DNA of 64,000 bases from Sphingomonas xanthus (GCF_007998985.1 NZ_CP041659.1:124001-188000), one strand, 5' to 3'; counted from the stretch's first letter, positions 45,398 to 56,643 are shown. Program-made: numbers and translations. The notes: generated by a model not told the origin, from the letters alone.

Positions 45398-46633
45398 ATG
45401 ACGAAGATCAAGGTGAAGAACCCGATCGTCGAACTCGACGGCGATGAGATGACCCGGATCATCTGGGAATGGATTCGCGAACGGCTGATCCTTCCCTATC
45501 TCGACGTCGACCTGCTCTATTATGACCTTTCGGTCCAGAAGCGCGACGAGACCGACGATCGGATCACGGTGGAGGCCGCCGAGGCGATCAAGACGCACGG
45601 CGTCGGCGTCAAATGCGCGACGATCACGCCGGACGAGCAGCGCGTCGAGGAATTTGGGCTCAAGAAGATGTGGCGTTCGCCCAATGGCACGATTCGCAAC
45701 ATCCTTGGCGGCGTCGTCTTTCGTGAGCCGATCGTCATCCAGAATGTGCCCCGGCTGATCCCCGGCTGGACCGATCCGATCGTCGTCGGCCGCCATGCCT
45801 TCGGCGACCAGTACAAGGCCACGGACTTCAAAGTACCCGGTCCGGGCAAGCTGACCATCAAGTTCGTCGGCGAAGACGGACAGACGATCGAGCATGAAGT
45901 GTTCGACTTCCCCTCTGCCGGCGTTGCCATGGGCATGTACAACCTCGACGAGTCGATCCGCGACTTTGCCCGGGCTTGCATGAATTATGGCCTTCAGCGG
46001 CAGTGGCCGGTCTATCTGTCGACCAAGAACACCATCCTCAAGGCCTATGACGGCCGCTTCAAGGACATCTTCCAGGAGATTTACGAAGCCGAGTTCAAGG
46101 CGGCATTCGAGAAGGCCGGGATCGAATATCAGCACCGCCTGATCGACGACATGGTCGCGTCCGCGCTCAAATGGAGCGGAAAATTCATCTGGGCCTGCAA
46201 GAATTACGATGGCGACGTCCAGTCTGACCAGGTCGCCCAGGGCTTCGGCTCGCTTGGCCTGATGACCTCGGTGCTGATGACCCCGGACGGCAAAACGGTC
46301 GAAGCCGAGGCCGCGCATGGCACCGTGACCCGTCACTATCGCCAACACCAGCAAGGCAAGGCGACGTCGACGAACCCGATCGCATCGATCTTCGCCTGGA
46401 CCGGCGGCCTCAAGTTCCGCGGCAAGTTCGACGAAACCCCCGAAGTGGTCCGGTTCGCGGAAACGCTGGAGCGGGTTTGCATTGAAACCGTCGAAAGCGG
46501 CAAGATGACCAAGGATCTCGCGCTTCTCGTCGGGCCCGAACAGGCCTGGATGACCACCGAACAATTCTTCGAGGCCATCCGCCAGAACCTGGAGAAGGCC
46601 ATGGCTTCGCCGGAAACGGCCGCGGCGCTTTAA
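45398..46633 (+). CDS. icd: NADP-dependent isocitrate dehydrogenase
   Basis: This 411-residue TCA-cycle enzyme oxidises isocitrate to 2-oxoglutarate. It is of the eukaryote-like homodimeric subfamily, not the E. coli type. Typical segments are [47 protein letters not shown] and the NADP-binding [12 protein letters not shown]. The start MTKIKVKNP is favoured over an open upstream extension. It is followed 1 base later by the GNAT-nitrilase gene. Confidence 0.96.
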   Translation: MTKIKVKNPIVELDGDEMTRIIWEWIRERLILPYLDVDLLYYDLSVQKRDETDDRITVEAAEAIKTHGVGVKCATITPDEQRVEEFGLKKMWRSPNGTIRNILGGVVFREPIVIQNVPRLIPGWTDPIVVGRHAFGDQYKATDFKVPGPGKLTIKFVGEDGQTIEHEVFDFPSAGVAMGMYNLDESIRDFARACMNYGLQRQWPVYLSTKNTILKAYDGRFKDIFQEIYEAEFKAAFEKAGIEYQHRLIDDMVASALKWSGKFIWACKNYDGDVQSDQVAQGFGSLGLMTSVLMTPDGKTVEAEAAHGTVTRHYRQHQQGKATSTNPIASIFAWTGGLKFRGKFDETPEVVRFAETLERVCIETVESGKMTKDLALLVGPEQAWMTTEQFFEAIRQNLEKAMASPETAAAL

Positions 46634-46634
46634 G

Positions 46635-48251
46635 GTGGTTCGGCAGAACTCGAAAGCGCGCCTCGAAATCAGGGCAGCGACACCGGACGACGTTCCCGGC
46701 ATCGTTGCGCTGGTCAAGCGCTGCTACAAGGACCTGCCGACCTACACGCCCGGCGAAGTCCGCGGCCAGATCAACAATTATCCCGAGGGCTGCTTCGTTG
46801 CCGTCCTCGACGATCAATATGTCGGATATTGCGCCTCGATGCGGATTGCCGGCGCGCTGGCGATGACGCAGCATAGCTGGCGGGAAATCACGGGCGCCGG
46901 CTATGGCTCGCGTCACGACCCCAACGGCGAATGGCTTTATGGGTACGAAATGTGCGTCGACCCCGAAGTGCGGGGCAGCCGGATCGGCCGGCGCATCTAT
47001 GCCGAGCGCCGTTCTCTGGTCGAACGGCTCGACCTTTCCGGCATCATCTTCGCCGGCCGGATGCCGAATTACGCCAAATATCGGAAAAAATTCGCGGATC
47101 CTCGCGCCTACCTGGCCGCTGTCGCCGCCGGGGAGATTCACGATCCGGTGATCCGTTTCCAGCTGGCCAACGGGTTCGAAGCGGTCGACGTGATGGAGGA
47201 TTACCTGCCCTCCGACGCCAAGTCGTTGGGCAATGCCGCGCTGATGGTGTGGCGCAATCCCTACGTCGATCACGACCAGCCCAAGAAATTCCGTGTCCCA
47301 AGGGGCGTTGAAAGCGTCCGCATTGCAACCTGTCAGCTGCAGGCCCGCGCCGTCGCGAACTTCGAAGAATTTATTTCCAATATCGAATATTTCGTTGATG
47401 TTGCAGCGGGTTATCAGTCGGACTTCGTAGTTTTTCCAGAATTGTTCACGCTGCAGCTCCTGTCTTACGAGCCGCAGGAATTGAGCCCGGTCGACGCAAT
47501 CGCCCGCCTCACCACTTACACGCCGGAAATCCGCAAGGCGCTGGCGGACATGGCGATGCGCTACAATATCAACATCATCGGCGGGTCCCATCCGACGCTT
47601 GCCGACGACGGTGACGTTCAGAACGTATCCTACATCTGCCTTCGCAACGGTGCGGTCCACGAGCAGGAAAAGATCCACCCGACCCCTAACGAGCGCTACT
47701 GGTGGAACATCAAGGGCGGTGACAGCATCGACGCCATCCAGACCGACTGCGGTCCGATTGGAGTTCTGATCTGCTACGACAGCGAGTTCCCCGAGCTTGC
47801 CCGCCGATTGGTCGACCAAGGTGCGCGGATCATCTTCACGCCGTTCTGCACGGACAGCCGCCAAGGCTATTTGCGGGTGCGCTACTGCTGCCAGGCGCGG
47901 GCCATCGAAAATCAGTGTTTCGTCGTCATGTCGGGGAATGTCGGCAACCTCCCCAACGTTCACAACATGGACGTCCAATATGCGCAAAGCTGCATCCTGA
48001 CTCCGTGCGACTTCCCCTTCGCGCGTGACGGCATTGCCGCCGAGGCGACCGAGAACGTCGAAACCATGACCATTAGCGAGGTTAACCTCGCCGATCTGAG
48101 TTGGGCGCGCGCGGAGGGGACCGTGCGCAATCTCGCCGATCGCCGCTTTGACCTCTACAACGTCAATTGGAACCGCCATCCGGTGCAGCATCGCCGGGAA
48201 TTGGCGATCGCCCCGACGTCCGCCGGAAAACATGGGCCTGGCGGCGGTTAA
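46635..48251 (+). CDS. GNAT acetyltransferase-nitrilase fusion protein
   Basis: This 538-residue protein joins an N-terminal GNAT domain (about 10-215) to a C-terminal carbon-nitrogen hydrolase (about 230-520). The GNAT part has RAATPDDVPGIVALVKRCYK and GSRIGRRIYAERRSL, an acetyl-CoA loop. The hydrolase keeps the full Glu-Lys-Cys triad: E269 (FPELFTL), K346 (EKIHP) and C380 (LICYDSEFPEL). The fusion is a known bacterial architecture whose substrate is not firmly established. It uses GTG at 46635, 1 base after the icd stop, so translation is coupled. Confidence 0.93.
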   Translation: MVRQNSKARLEIRAATPDDVPGIVALVKRCYKDLPTYTPGEVRGQINNYPEGCFVAVLDDQYVGYCASMRIAGALAMTQHSWREITGAGYGSRHDPNGEWLYGYEMCVDPEVRGSRIGRRIYAERRSLVERLDLSGIIFAGRMPNYAKYRKKFADPRAYLAAVAAGEIHDPVIRFQLANGFEAVDVMEDYLPSDAKSLGNAALMVWRNPYVDHDQPKKFRVPRGVESVRIATCQLQARAVANFEEFISNIEYFVDVAAGYQSDFVVFPELFTLQLLSYEPQELSPVDAIARLTTYTPEIRKALADMAMRYNINIIGGSHPTLADDGDVQNVSYICLRNGAVHEQEKIHPTPNERYWWNIKGGDSIDAIQTDCGPIGVLICYDSEFPELARRLVDQGARIIFTPFCTDSRQGYLRVRYCCQARAIENQCFVVMSGNVGNLPNVHNMDVQYAQSCILTPCDFPFARDGIAAEATENVETMTISEVNLADLSWARAEGTVRNLADRRFDLYNVNWNRHPVQHRRELAIAPTSAGKHGPGGG

Positions 48252-49462
48252 GCCATCGGAGAGCGAACCCGCTCGCGCCTTATTCCCAGACCGATCATCC
48301 GCCCGGGAATGCGTCGCAGCAACGGATAGCGATCGAGCAACCGCACAATTCGCGGCGGGCGCACTGATCCTCCGGCCAGTACCCGGCCAATAATCCCGTT
48401 CTGCGCAGCGACTTGCCCGCTCTGGATGAGGCGCGTCGGGAAGAGGCGGCGCCGTTCAACCTGCGCCAGCAGGGCATCGACCTCCCTCCCCTCTCTCACT
48501 GGCCGGGCCAGGGCGTTGGCGGCGGCCACCGCGTCCTGGATCGCGAGATTTATGCCGATGCCGCCAATTGGGCTCATCGCATGGGCCGCATCGCCGATCG
48601 CCAGCAATCCCGGCCTGGCCCAGCGGTCGAGACGGTCGACGCTGACCGACAAAAGCTTGATGTCGTCCTGTCTGGCCGGAAGGTCGCCCTCTAACCGGAC
48701 GTCGGGAAAGGCGCCGCGCACCTCGTCCAGCAGCCATTCGATACCCTTGGCCCTCACCTTGGCCTCCTCGCCCTTGGCGATGAGGAATGCGGTCTGCCAA
48801 TAATCGCCGCGGTCAATCAGGACGACCATCCGACCCGGCCTGACCGACCCGCGCAGCGAATCGCCCCCTTCATCGATCTTGGGCAGACGGAACCACAGCA
48901 CGTCCATCGGCGCGCCCAGCACCGTGAGCGGGAGGATCCGGAGCGAACGCACCAGCGATGATCGGCCGTCGGCGGCAATCACCAGCTTTCCGGCCCGCTC
49001 TTCCCGTCCGGACATATAGCGAATGCCAACGATCCTACCGCCTTCCTCGAGAAAGTCTGCGACGGGTTCGTTCATCGCCAGCGAGAAGGTCGGGAATGCC
49101 GCGGCCTCGTCACGGAGGAAATCGAGGAAATCCCATTGCGGCATCATCGCGATAAATGGCGCCGGCGTGTCGAGATGGGAGAGGTCACCGATAGTGAACT
49201 CCTCGTCCCCGATCCGAATCCTCGCCTTGTCGATACGGTCGTGTGGGCGCGTCAGAAAGCGTCGCAGCATGCCCAGCTGATCGAGGATTTCCATTGTCGA
49301 CGGATGAACCGTGTCCCCCCGGAAATCGCGGTAGAAGTCGGGATGTTTTTCCACCACTCGTACCGAAATGCCGGCCCGGGCGAACAGCAGGCCCGCCATC
49401 ATGCCCGCAGGCCCGCCTCCCACAATCAGCACATCGGTCATTGCGCGATTGGACGACGCCAT
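48248..49462 (-). CDS. FAD-dependent monooxygenase (UbiH/PHBH-like)
   Basis: This 404-residue flavoprotein is of the aromatic hydroxylase family. The N terminus carries the dinucleotide-binding DVLIVGGGPAGMMAGLLFAR, and the FAD motif GLLAIGDAAHAMSPIGGIGI is near residue 280. A DG motif is present at AADGRSSLVR. Residues 33 to 45 (RVVEKHPDFYRDF) bind the adenosine ribose. Starts at 49510 and 49441 are also possible; 49462 is a compromise. It could hydroxylate a quinone precursor or an aromatic compound; nothing nearby decides. It converges with the GNAT-nitrilase gene, overlapping by 4 bases. Confidence 0.85.
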   Translation of the reverse strand: MASSNRAMTDVLIVGGGPAGMMAGLLFARAGISVRVVEKHPDFYRDFRGDTVHPSTMEILDQLGMLRRFLTRPHDRIDKARIRIGDEEFTIGDLSHLDTPAPFIAMMPQWDFLDFLRDEAAAFPTFSLAMNEPVADFLEEGGRIVGIRYMSGREERAGKLVIAADGRSSLVRSLRILPLTVLGAPMDVLWFRLPKIDEGGDSLRGSVRPGRMVVLIDRGDYWQTAFLIAKGEEAKVRAKGIEWLLDEVRGAFPDVRLEGDLPARQDDIKLLSVSVDRLDRWARPGLLAIGDAAHAMSPIGGIGINLAIQDAVAAANALARPVREGREVDALLAQVERRRLFPTRLIQSGQVAAQNGIIGRVLAGGSVRPPRIVRLLDRYPLLRRIPGRMIGLGIRRERVRSPMA

Positions 49463-49563
49463 GACGTCAATTTCAAGCCCCGCCGCGCCGCCCTCGATCC
49501 GCAACGCCACGAGATTGGACCGGGATGCGGTGACAGCGCGGGCCGGGCGTGCTTCAAGGGCGA

Positions 49564-51336
49564 ATGGCCAGCGAACTGACGATCACGCCCGCGCTGAGCG
49601 ATGCGCTCACCATTCTCGGTGCGGCCGGGATCGTTATTCCCACCTTTGCCCGGTTCCGGATCAACCCCGTCATTGGGTTCATCCTGGTTGGAATCATCGC
49701 CGGCCCCTTCGGACTTGGTGCGCTAACCGGCCAATACCCTTGGCTGTCATGGGTTTCGATCACAGACCCTGAGGGCATTGCCCCGTTTGCCGAACTGGGT
49801 ATCGTCCTGTTGCTGTTCTCAATCGGGCTAGAGCTGAGTTTCCGCCGGCTTATCGCGATGCGCCGGATGGTGTTCGGAATCGGCGCTGCGGAAATGCTGC
49901 TGACCGCGATGCTGATCGGCGCGTTCCTGATCGCTATCGATTGGCAGACGCAGAGCGCGCTTTGGCTTGCGCTGGCACTCGCGATGTCTTCCACCGCGCT
50001 TGTCCTGCCAATCTCCGGGACCAGGAGCCCGGTTGGCAGGGCCGCATTGGCGATGCTGCTGTTCGAGGACCTCGCGCTGGTCCCCATGTTGTTCCTGATC
50101 GGCGCGACCGGCAGCGCGGCGGCCGCAGAAACGACGACGCTCAGTCGCGTGGCCATCGAAGGTTCGTTGGTCATCCTCGCGATCCTGGTTCTCGGCCGGT
50201 TCGTGCTGCCCGGCCTATTCGCCCAGGCCGCCCGGTCGAAGAAGCCCGAACTGTTCCTGGCAATTTCCCTGCTCGTCGTGATCCTCGCGGCGGCGGCGAC
50301 CGCCTCAGTCGGGCTATCGCCGATCATGGGCGCGTTGGTCGCGGGGCTTGTGATCGCCGAAACGGACTATCGCAGCGAAGTCGAGGTGGTAACAGAACCG
50401 TTCAAGGGACTGGCATTAGGCGTATTCCTGATCACGGTCGGCATGCGCATCGATGTCGGCGCCCTCATCAGCGACTGGCCAATGCTGCTAGGCGCGCTAG
50501 CGGCCGTGCTTGTCGTCAAGGCGCTGGTCACGGGCCTGCTTTTGCGGATGGTCGGGGCGCGCAGCGGCGTTGCGGCGGAGACCGGCGTGCTGATGGCCAG
50601 CCCGTCTGAAACCACGCTCATCGTCCTTGGCGCTGCGGGTGTTGCCGGCATCTTGCGCAGCGAAACAGTAGCATTCTGGTCAGCGGCAACCGCGATCGGC
50701 CTCACCATCACGCCATTGCTGGCCAGCCTTGGCCGGCGCATGGGCCGGCGCGTCGATCGCAGCGCGCTGACGGTTACCGATCTCGGCCCGACCGCGGGAA
50801 TGACGATCATTTTCGGCTTCGGACGGGTCGGCAGGATGATTGCCGACATGTTGCAGGAACATAAGCGGCCGTATCTAGCGATCGACAGCGACATCGACGG
50901 TTTCACCGAATCAAGAAGTCAAGGATATTCCGTTGTTTACGGTGACATCTCGAGACAGGAACTGATCGAAAAATTGCACTTGGAGGAGGCCAAGGCCGTG
51001 GTCCTGACGATGGACGACCCGGTCCTTACCGCGCGGATTGCCAAGCGGCTGCGCGACGATCATCCCGAATTGCCGATCATTGCTCGCGCCCGCGATACCG
51101 ATCATGCTGCCGCCCTTTATCGGGCCGGGGTAACAGACGCCGTACCCGAGGCGCTTGAAGCGTCGCTGCAATTGTCGGAAGCGGTGCTGGTCGATATCGG
51201 CGTCGCGATGGGGCCGGTGATCGCCTCGATCCATGAAAAGCGCAGCGTGCTGCGGGCCGAAATCATGGAAGCCGGCGACCTTGACGTCGAACCGACACTG
51301 GGCCGGCGCCGCCTGGACGCCGATCGAGCCACTTAG
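49564..51336 (+). CDS. KefB-type monovalent cation:proton antiporter (CPA2) with TrkA-N domain
   Basis: This 590-residue protein has about eleven membrane segments in the first 390 residues, of the CPA2 antiporter type, including the conserved [21 protein letters not shown] TrkA-N nucleotide-binding domain follows (about 405-525, [17 protein letters not shown]). KefB- and KefC-type proteins export potassium in exchange for protons and can respond to glutathione adducts. No ancillary KefF/KefG gene is adjacent, so glutathione gating is unproven. The TrkA-C domain is missing. It overlaps alaS by 4 bases at the convergent end. Confidence 0.9.
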   Translation: MASELTITPALSDALTILGAAGIVIPTFARFRINPVIGFILVGIIAGPFGLGALTGQYPWLSWVSITDPEGIAPFAELGIVLLLFSIGLELSFRRLIAMRRMVFGIGAAEMLLTAMLIGAFLIAIDWQTQSALWLALALAMSSTALVLPISGTRSPVGRAALAMLLFEDLALVPMLFLIGATGSAAAAETTTLSRVAIEGSLVILAILVLGRFVLPGLFAQAARSKKPELFLAISLLVVILAAAATASVGLSPIMGALVAGLVIAETDYRSEVEVVTEPFKGLALGVFLITVGMRIDVGALISDWPMLLGALAAVLVVKALVTGLLLRMVGARSGVAAETGVLMASPSETTLIVLGAAGVAGILRSETVAFWSAATAIGLTITPLLASLGRRMGRRVDRSALTVTDLGPTAGMTIIFGFGRVGRMIADMLQEHKRPYLAIDSDIDGFTESRSQGYSVVYGDISRQELIEKLHLEEAKAVVLTMDDPVLTARIAKRLRDDHPELPIIARARDTDHAAALYRAGVTDAVPEALEASLQLSEAVLVDIGVAMGPVIASIHEKRSVLRAEIMEAGDLDVEPTLGRRRLDADRAT

Positions 51337-53987
51337 GCGGATACCGATTGCAGCGCGTCGCGCACAGCCTGCAGCGCTTCATCCGCCTTCGATCCGTCGG
51401 GTCCGCCTCCCTGCGCCATGTCCGGACGTCCGCCGCCGCCCTGCCCGCCTAGCGCCGCGACCGCGGCCCGCAGCAAGTCTACGGCATTTACGGTCCCGGC
51501 CAGGTCATTGGTGACCCCCACGGCAACGCTCGCGCGGCCGTCATTTACGGCGATAAGGGCAGCGATGCCGCTGCCGAGCTGCTGCTTCATTCCGTCGACT
51601 TCGCCGCGCAATCCCTTGGGATCGAGCCCTTCCACGACCTTACCGAGAAACGCATAACCCGCGACCTGCTCGGGGCCGGTCGCGGCCGACGAACCTCCGC
51701 CTCCCATCGCCAGCGCCTTCTTGGCGTCGGCCAGCTCGCGCTCGAGCCTGCGGCGTTCATCGACGAGGGCAGCGACGCGCGCCGGCACTTCGTCAGGCGA
51801 CGCCTTGAGGCTGGACGCGGCATCGCGCAGCCGCTGGTCGCGAGCGTTGAGCCAGGCAAGGGCGCCCGCGCCGGTCAACGCCTCGATCCGCCGAACGCCC
51901 GACGATACTGCAGTTTCGCCGATGATCTTGAACAGGGCGATGTCCCCCGTCGCGTTAACATGCGTGCCGCCGCACAACTCGACCGAATAATGACGATCGC
52001 TGGCGCGCCCCATGCTGAGCACACGCACCTCGTCGCCATATTTTTCGCCGAATAACGCAAGCGCGCCGGACTCGACCGCTTCGTCCGGGGTCATCAGCCG
52101 GGTGAGCACTGGCTCGTTGGCCCGGATTTCTTCATTCACATCCGCTTCGACCTGCGCGATCTCCTCAAGGGTCAGTGCCTTGGGATGCGAAAAGTCGAAC
52201 CGAAGCCGATCGGGGGCGACCAGGCTGCCTTTCTGGGTGACATGCCCGCCAAGGCGATTGCGCAGCGCCGCGTGGAGCAAATGGGTGGCGCTGTGGTTTG
52301 CGCGCGTCGCGGACCGCCGCTCGGCATCGACTTGCTGCTGGACAGTATCGCCGACTTTCAGCGAACCGGCGACAATGCGCGTCTTCAAGGCGTGGAGCCT
52401 GCCAAGGGGCTTGGAAGTATCCTCGACTTCCGCAGCAAGACCGTTGAGCGACGACAATGTGCCTGCATCGCCCACCTGGCCGCCGCTTTCGGCGTAGAAG
52501 GGCGTCTGGTTGAGCAGCACCGTCACCTCGTCGCCCGCGCTGGCCGTTTCGACCTTGGATCCGTCCTTAACGATCGCCAGGACGACGCCCTCGCCTTCAT
52601 GGCCGGCATAGCCGGTGAACTCGGTGGAGCCATGCTGTTCGGCAAGGTCATACCAGAGCTCCTCGGACGCCTTGTCGCCCGAGCCCTTCCACGCCGCCCG
52701 CGCAGCGGCCTTCTGCTCGGCCATCGCTGCATCGAAACCGGCGCGGTCTACCGTCAGGCCCCGCGCCCGCAGCGCATCCTCGGTCAGGTCGTAGGGAAAA
52801 CCAAAGGTGTCATAGAGTTTGAATGCAGTCTCTCCCGGCAGCGTTCCGCCGGCCGGCATGTCGCCCGTCGCCTCGTCGAGCAGCTTTAGGCCATTGGCGA
52901 GCGTCTGGCGGAACCTGGTTTCCTCCTGCAGCAGCGTCGCCTCGACCAGCGGCTGCGCGCGGATCAGTTCGGGATAGGCGCTCCCCATTTCCGCCACCAG
53001 CTCGGGCACCAGGCGATGCATCAGCGGTTCCTTGGCGCCGAGCAGGTGGGCGTGGCGCATGGCCCGGCGCATGATCCGACGCAGGACATAGCCACGGCCT
53101 TCGTTCGCCGGAAGAACACCATCGGCGACGAGGAAACCCGCGGCGCGCAGATGGTCGGCGATCACCCGGTGGGATGCCTGCTGTTCGCCCTCGGCGCGGG
53201 TCCTCGTCAGTTCCTCCGACGCCGCGATTAACGCCTTGAACGTGTCGGTGTCATAATTGTCGTGGACCCCCTGCATCACCGCGGCAATGCGTTCGAGGCC
53301 CATGCCGGTGTCGATCGACTTGTTCGGCAGTTCGCCGACGATTTCGTCGTTGGCCTGCTCGAACTGCATGAAAACAAGGTTCCATATCTCGACGAAGCGG
53401 TCGCCATCCTCGTCCGGGCTGCCGGGAGGACCGCCATGGATGTGGTCGCCATGGTCGAAGAATATCTCGGAACAGGGCCCACAAGGCCCGTCCGAACCCA
53501 TTGCCCAGAAATTGTCCTTGGTCGGGATGCGGATGATCTTCCGGTCTTCGAAGCCGCTAATCTTCTTCCACAGATCGAAGGCTTCATCATCGGTGTGGTA
53601 AACCGTGACAGTCAGCCGTTCGGGGCTAAGCCCCCACTCCTTGGTCAGCAGCGACCAGGCGTGATGGATCGCCTGTTCCTTGAAATAGTCGCCGAAGGAA
53701 AAATTCCCGAGCATTTCAAAGAAGGTGTGATGGCGCGCCGTATATCCGACATTGTCGAGGTCGTTATGCTTACCCCCGGCGCGAACGCATTTCTGGCTGC
53801 TGCTGGCGGTCGAATAGGGTCGAGATTCAAGACCCGTGAATACATTCTTGAACGGCACCATACCGGCGTTGACGAACATCAGCGTCGGATCGTTGTGCGG
53901 GACCAACGGCGCCGATTGGACACGGGCATGTCCCTCCTTCTCGAAAAAATCGAGGAAACCGCGGCGGATGTCATTGGTCGATGTCAT
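51333..53987 (-). CDS. alaS: Alanyl-tRNA synthetase
   Basis: This 884-residue class II synthetase charges tRNA-Ala and edits mischarged Ser/Gly. The start is [20 protein letters not shown]. The aminoacylation core and [13 protein letters not shown] motif 3 lie in the first 460 residues. The editing domain has [12 protein letters not shown] and [13 protein letters not shown] with the zinc-binding histidines and cysteine. A C-Ala domain follows. Length is normal. Confidence 0.97.
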   Translation of the reverse strand: MTSTNDIRRGFLDFFEKEGHARVQSAPLVPHNDPTLMFVNAGMVPFKNVFTGLESRPYSTASSSQKCVRAGGKHNDLDNVGYTARHHTFFEMLGNFSFGDYFKEQAIHHAWSLLTKEWGLSPERLTVTVYHTDDEAFDLWKKISGFEDRKIIRIPTKDNFWAMGSDGPCGPCSEIFFDHGDHIHGGPPGSPDEDGDRFVEIWNLVFMQFEQANDEIVGELPNKSIDTGMGLERIAAVMQGVHDNYDTDTFKALIAASEELTRTRAEGEQQASHRVIADHLRAAGFLVADGVLPANEGRGYVLRRIMRRAMRHAHLLGAKEPLMHRLVPELVAEMGSAYPELIRAQPLVEATLLQEETRFRQTLANGLKLLDEATGDMPAGGTLPGETAFKLYDTFGFPYDLTEDALRARGLTVDRAGFDAAMAEQKAAARAAWKGSGDKASEELWYDLAEQHGSTEFTGYAGHEGEGVVLAIVKDGSKVETASAGDEVTVLLNQTPFYAESGGQVGDAGTLSSLNGLAAEVEDTSKPLGRLHALKTRIVAGSLKVGDTVQQQVDAERRSATRANHSATHLLHAALRNRLGGHVTQKGSLVAPDRLRFDFSHPKALTLEEIAQVEADVNEEIRANEPVLTRLMTPDEAVESGALALFGEKYGDEVRVLSMGRASDRHYSVELCGGTHVNATGDIALFKIIGETAVSSGVRRIEALTGAGALAWLNARDQRLRDAASSLKASPDEVPARVAALVDERRRLERELADAKKALAMGGGGSSAATGPEQVAGYAFLGKVVEGLDPKGLRGEVDGMKQQLGSGIAALIAVNDGRASVAVGVTNDLAGTVNAVDLLRAAVAALGGQGGGGRPDMAQGGGPDGSKADEALQAVRDALQSVSA

Positions 53988-54032
53988 GCAGCGCCAAATA
54001 TGGAAGTTGCTGCAATGCGGCAAGCCACGCGT

Positions 54033-54884
54033 TCAACCGGCGGGCGCAGGGTCCCAATCCCCCGCCAGACATGCCGCCATTCCGAACCGAGGGGAAAAGC
54101 CAAGCGCCTGCACGGCGAGGCGGCTGTCATAGACCCGGTCTATCGACTGCGGCACCGGCCATCCCGCGCTTTGCGCCGGACCGATCAGGTCGGGACAACG
54201 CTTGGCGATCACGTTCGGCGCGGCGGACAGCAGTTCGCTGCAGTCCTCCGGCTGGAACGGGGAGTTACCGCTGATCACATAAATGGCCGGGGCGCCCGAA
54301 CGTCCCAGCGCCAGCGCGTGCGCCTGCGCGACGTCGCGCCGGTCTATCCCCCGGTAGAGCCGGTACCAGGCCATCGCAGCAGCAGGCTCCCGAAAGCAGC
54401 GCGACATGCGCAGGATGGTCGTCGTCATCGAACCTCCCGCCGAAGCAACCAGCGCCTCGGCGGCAAGCTTGGTCTCGTCATAAATGTCACGTGGTTGCGG
54501 CTGCAGGCTTTCATCGACCCAGACCGCCTGATTTCGCGCCTCGAGCGCATGACCGTAAAGCGAGGTCGTGCTCGTGTAGATGAAGTGCTCCGCTCCGCGA
54601 TCGAGCGCGAAGTCGATCAAACCCCGGGTCGCGTCCACATTGATCTCGCGGAATGCCGTGTCCGACCGATGGCCGACATGCGGTGCATGAAGAGCCGCGC
54701 TGTGGACGACGGCGTCGATGCGGCCGATGCCTCGGCCCCATTCCGTCACGCTTCGGCAATCGCCGACAATATCCACCTTCGCTCCGGGAAGGATATCGAT
54801 GCCGATAACGTCATGGTCGGCGGCCAGGCGCTGTGCAATTGCGCTGCCAACAAGGCCGGCTGCTCCGGTGACCAAAATCCGCAT
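54033..54884 (-). CDS. NAD(P)-dependent epimerase/dehydratase
   Basis: This 283-residue short-chain dehydrogenase of the extended type has the Rossmann motif MRILVTGAAGLVGSAIAQRL at the start. The catalytic YxxxK is seen in IYDETKLAAEA, preceded by IYTSTTSLYGH. Sugar nucleotides are the typical substrates of the family, but no specific substrate can be given. The open frame upstream is not family-like. It precedes alaS on the opposite side of a 45-base gap and could be coregulated with it. Confidence 0.88.
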   Translation of the reverse strand: MRILVTGAAGLVGSAIAQRLAADHDVIGIDILPGAKVDIVGDCRSVTEWGRGIGRIDAVVHSAALHAPHVGHRSDTAFREINVDATRGLIDFALDRGAEHFIYTSTTSLYGHALEARNQAVWVDESLQPQPRDIYDETKLAAEALVASAGGSMTTTILRMSRCFREPAAAMAWYRLYRGIDRRDVAQAHALALGRSGAPAIYVISGNSPFQPEDCSELLSAAPNVIAKRCPDLIGPAQSAGWPVPQSIDRVYDSRLAVQALGFSPRFGMAACLAGDWDPAPAG

Positions 54885-54979
54885 CGCCCGCTGGTTAAGA
54901 CAGTCGGGCGCGGCCCTCAACCGGATTGGACAGCGGCGAGCCTCGCTCACCACTGTCCAAACTGTCACTGCAATCGGGG

Positions 54980-56614
54980 TCAGGCGTAGATCGGGATAGC
55001 CTGTTCGATGAGGCCATTGCGTGCATTGACCTCGTAAATCACGCCATCGTCATACCGAAACCAGCGGTCGGGCGAATCATAGTAGCGGTCGCGATAGGCG
55101 CTGGGCACATTGTAGATGTCATAGCCCAACGGCATTGGCTGCCCGACCGCGAACTGGTTGCCGGTCACCAGCGCCACCAGCGCCTGGATAAGCCGGGTGT
55201 CCGGATCGACCTGGTAAATGGCGCCGTTGGCGTAGCGGTAATCCCACGCCTGCGTGTCGCCGTAAAGGTCGCGGTAGCCATAGGGGACATTATAGTCCGG
55301 ATAGGCAACCGGCCACGGGTCTCCGACCATATAGCTGTCGCCGTAGATCGGATAACTGGCCGAAATCCGCCGCGAATAAGGATCGACCTGGTAGATGTTG
55401 CCGTCGCCATAGCGATACCAGGCGTCCTGCGTATCGTAATAGCGGTCACGATACTGGAACGGCACATTATAGACGTCGTAGCTCGCAGGCAGCATCTGCC
55501 CGATCCCCAGGTTTTGCCCGGTAAGAAGCGCGGCAAGTCCCATGATCAGCTGCGACGTCGGATCGACCTGATAGATCGCCCCGCCGGCATGGCGGTAATA
55601 GGAGTCCGGCGTATCGTAATAGAGGCTCTGGTAGCCATAGGGCACGTAGCCGCTGCGATAAGCGTAAGGCATTGCCTGCCCAACGCCATAATATCCGCTG
55701 GACATGGTCCCTCCCAACAGCGGGATCAGCGCGGAGACGATGTCATTGTCGCGATCTATCCGATAGACATAGCCGTCATCATTGTAACGGTAATAATAAT
55801 CGGGCGTGTCGACATAACGCGTCCGATAACTGAGCGGCATGTAACTGTCGTACCAGTTTCGATCGACCTGTTGGCCGACCAGCAAGGCTTGCACCACCGA
55901 CGGCTTGCGATGCTGGCGAATTCGATCGCGTACGACATCGCGGTCCCACCGAATACGATCCGCGCGGCGGTCACCTAGCGCCTGCCAGCGGATTGCCTGT
56001 CTGTCATCGCGCGCAAAGTAGCGGTCGTCGCGCAGGATTCGGCGCTCGGCACGGTCGATGCGCTTGTCTGCCTTTCGAGCCTCGCGCTGCTGGCGCTCAA
56101 ATCCCTTGCGCAGGTCGCGGTCGATCCGCTTGTCCGCCTTGCGAGCCTCGCGCTGCTGGTGCTCGAATCCCTTGCGGATGTCCCGGTCGATCCGGTTGTC
56201 CGCCTTGCGAACTTCGCGCTGCTGACGCTGCATTGCCTTGCGCATTTCCCGATCGAACCGTTCGGGACGCTCAGCCCGGCGAACCTGCTGGCGTTCGGCA
56301 CGCTGGATTCGGCGATCCTTGCGCTGCTCGACGCGCTGGGGACGCTCAACACGGCGCTCCTGAACCCGCTGACTGCGGTCTACCCGGTCCGCACGCCGCT
56401 CCTTGCGGACTTCGGCGGGCCTGGCCTCGCGTGCTTCCTTACGCACCTGTTGGCGCTCGACGCGCTGCGGACGTTGACGCTCGACACGCTGCTGCCGTTC
56501 GGCTTTGCGCTCCGAGGCCGCTTCGCGCCCCTTGCCTTCGCCGCGATCCTTCGCGGCCGCCGGGGCCGTGACGGCCAGCGCGGCGGCACTCAGCATCCAA
56601 ATCATCCGGGTCAT
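54980..56614 (-). CDS. Secreted two-part repeat protein (basic coiled coil plus five Tyr-rich repeats)
   Basis: This 544-residue protein belongs to no family I can name. A signal peptide ends near residue 22 (TAPAAAKD). Residues about 25-210 are extremely rich in Arg, Gln, Glu and Lys. They contain imperfect repeats of about 21 residues built on RKGFERQQREARKADKRIDR, the pattern of a long charged helix. Residues about 256-544 hold five repeats of some 60 residues, starting near 256, 317, 377, 436 and 496. Each has a Y.VP.GYRDLYYDT core, a YRY.DG.IYQVDP strand pair and a GQ.MP end. The layout suggests a periplasmic or surface protein related in style to RcnB-like and Tyr-rich repeat proteins. 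It may bind metal, cell wall or matrix. Confidence 0.75.
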   Translation of the reverse strand: MTRMIWMLSAAALAVTAPAAAKDRGEGKGREAASERKAERQQRVERQRPQRVERQQVRKEAREARPAEVRKERRADRVDRSQRVQERRVERPQRVEQRKDRRIQRAERQQVRRAERPERFDREMRKAMQRQQREVRKADNRIDRDIRKGFEHQQREARKADKRIDRDLRKGFERQQREARKADKRIDRAERRILRDDRYFARDDRQAIRWQALGDRRADRIRWDRDVVRDRIRQHRKPSVVQALLVGQQVDRNWYDSYMPLSYRTRYVDTPDYYYRYNDDGYVYRIDRDNDIVSALIPLLGGTMSSGYYGVGQAMPYAYRSGYVPYGYQSLYYDTPDSYYRHAGGAIYQVDPTSQLIMGLAALLTGQNLGIGQMLPASYDVYNVPFQYRDRYYDTQDAWYRYGDGNIYQVDPYSRRISASYPIYGDSYMVGDPWPVAYPDYNVPYGYRDLYGDTQAWDYRYANGAIYQVDPDTRLIQALVALVTGNQFAVGQPMPLGYDIYNVPSAYRDRYYDSPDRWFRYDDGVIYEVNARNGLIEQAIPIYA

Positions 56615-56643
56615 AGAGACCTCCCATAAATTCTTTTCTGATC

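Noticed and set aside
45293..46717. 474-codon minus-strand ORF opposite icd, and a 607-codon ORF opposite the GNAT-nitrilase gene (46410-48233)
   Set aside because: These are antisense shadows of well-recognised genes, produced by GC-rich codon bias. Neither has a family motif.
53262..54989. 575-codon plus-strand ORF opposite alaS and the epimerase
   Set aside because: Antisense shadow; alaS and epimerase motifs are clear on the other strand.
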